DNA from: Chitinivibrionales bacterium
GTDB taxonomy: Bacteria; Fibrobacterota; Chitinivibrionia; Chitinivibrionales; WJKA01
NCBI GenBank assembly: GCA_014728215.1
Contig: WJLZ01000008.1
Coordinates: forward strand, 1-35,134
Reading direction: 5' to 3'
DNA: 35,134 bases
The number at the start of each line of letters is the position of its first letter. Position 1 is the stretch's first letter. Under the pieces are notes generated by a model. The model saw only the letters and a list, made by a program, of their open reading frames with translations, made no database searches and had not been told where the DNA came from. This document shows, one piece after another, positions 34,837 to 35,134 of this stretch. The position numbers and the translations under genes are program-made.

Positions 34837-35134
34837 TTACTTCTGCAGTGCCCGAAGCACAACGCTCATTTCCTCATCCGTAAAGTCTACGTGAACCGAA
34901 AAACGTACCCGTGCCGTTCCTTGTGGAACGGTTGGCGGTTTGATTGCCGGAGCTTTGATCCCCTCTTCCAGTAAATGTCCGGCCATATCAGTGGCGGTTG
35001 ATGAATCGCCGGTTATTACAGGGATAATCTGAGTAGTTGAATTAAATGTATTAAAACCTCGTTTGTTTAATGCCACGCAGAAGGTTTTGGCTGTGATCTG
35101 AAGTTTTTTACCCATGGATGGATTATTTCTGATA
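34837..35134 (-). CDS. bioF: 8-amino-7-oxononanoate synthase-like PLP enzyme, C-terminal end only (5' end outside window)
   Basis: The frame has no stop up to the right edge, so an ATG at 35115 is internal. The visible 98 residues contain NTFNSTTQIIPVITGD, then LLEEGIKAPAIKPPTVPQG and ARVRFSVHVDFTDEE, the usual C-terminal domain of BioF/KBL alpha-oxoamine synthases. The PLP-binding lysine lies outside the window. Biotin synthesis (BioF) is likeliest from the PPTVPxG block, though a KBL-type relative cannot be excluded. Confidence 0.8.
   Translation of the reverse strand, partial: IRNNPSMGKKLQITAKTFCVALNKRGFNTFNSTTQIIPVITGDSSTATDMAGHLLEEGIKAPAIKPPTVPQGTARVRFSVHVDFTDEEMSVVLRALQK

Overview
The window is a bacterial chromosome segment that mixes a decayed accessory region (about 1-6,470) with a long run of housekeeping and signalling genes. 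No rRNA, tRNA or CRISPR array was seen. The Rhs proteins, lipoproteins with lipoboxes, an outer-membrane-barrel-like protein, a Bacteroidetes/Chlamydia/Spirochaete-style V-type ATPase with a DUF2764 gene, and receptor-like Ser/Thr kinases suggest a Gram-negative anaerobe from a less-studied phylum. The Fibrobacterota/Chitinivibrionia neighbourhood is my best guess, but taxonomy cannot be fixed from sequence reading alone.

Region 1 (1-4,531) is a polymorphic-toxin locus. It holds the 3' part of an Rhs gene with its C-terminal tip and a small lipoprotein gene directly behind it. Next comes a second, orphan Rhs tip cassette that restarts inside the conserved Rhs core, again followed by a lipoprotein gene. 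The two cores share a 38-nt identical block, and a 33-nt identical purine-rich repeat follows each lipoprotein gene. This fits tip exchange by recombination, with the lipoproteins as candidate immunity proteins.

Region 2 (4,532-6,470) is a gene graveyard. It contains an internally deleted four-helix-bundle (S23-type) gene, a truncated Rhs/SpvB-type N-terminus, a REP hairpin with a truncated REP-associated tyrosine transposase, and an inactivated BrnT-type toxin with a truncated CopG-like antitoxin on the minus strand.

Region 3 (6,500-14,520) is the V-type ATPase operon, in the order E, DUF2764, A, B, D, I, K, behind a good sigma70-like promoter. The proteolipid keeps the side chains known to bind Na+ in Enterococcus hirae NtpK, so a sodium-coupled enzyme is predicted. 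Short inverted-repeat elements made of 'GAGT' heptads lie between B and D and after K.

Region 4 (14,600-19,400) has small regulators and envelope genes: a STAS-domain protein, a stand-alone receiver, CutA, a double-HTH protein with a lysine tail, MurJ and a putative outer-membrane barrel.

Region 5 (19,469-28,202) is mostly minus strand: valS-trpE, then trpG-trpC-trpF and an HNH endonuclease gene. A plus-strand Ser/Thr kinase with a TPR-like tail sits between trpE and trpG and splits the tryptophan cluster. valS and trpE are six bases apart, so they are probably co-transcribed.

Region 6 (28,395-35,134) holds a 1,223-residue receptor-like kinase (kinase, membrane segment, LamG-like domain, leucine-rich repeats, C-type-lectin-like end), several small unknown proteins, a lipoprotein, a zinc-ribbon miniprotein, a MarC-family membrane protein and the 3' end of a bioF-like gene running off the window.
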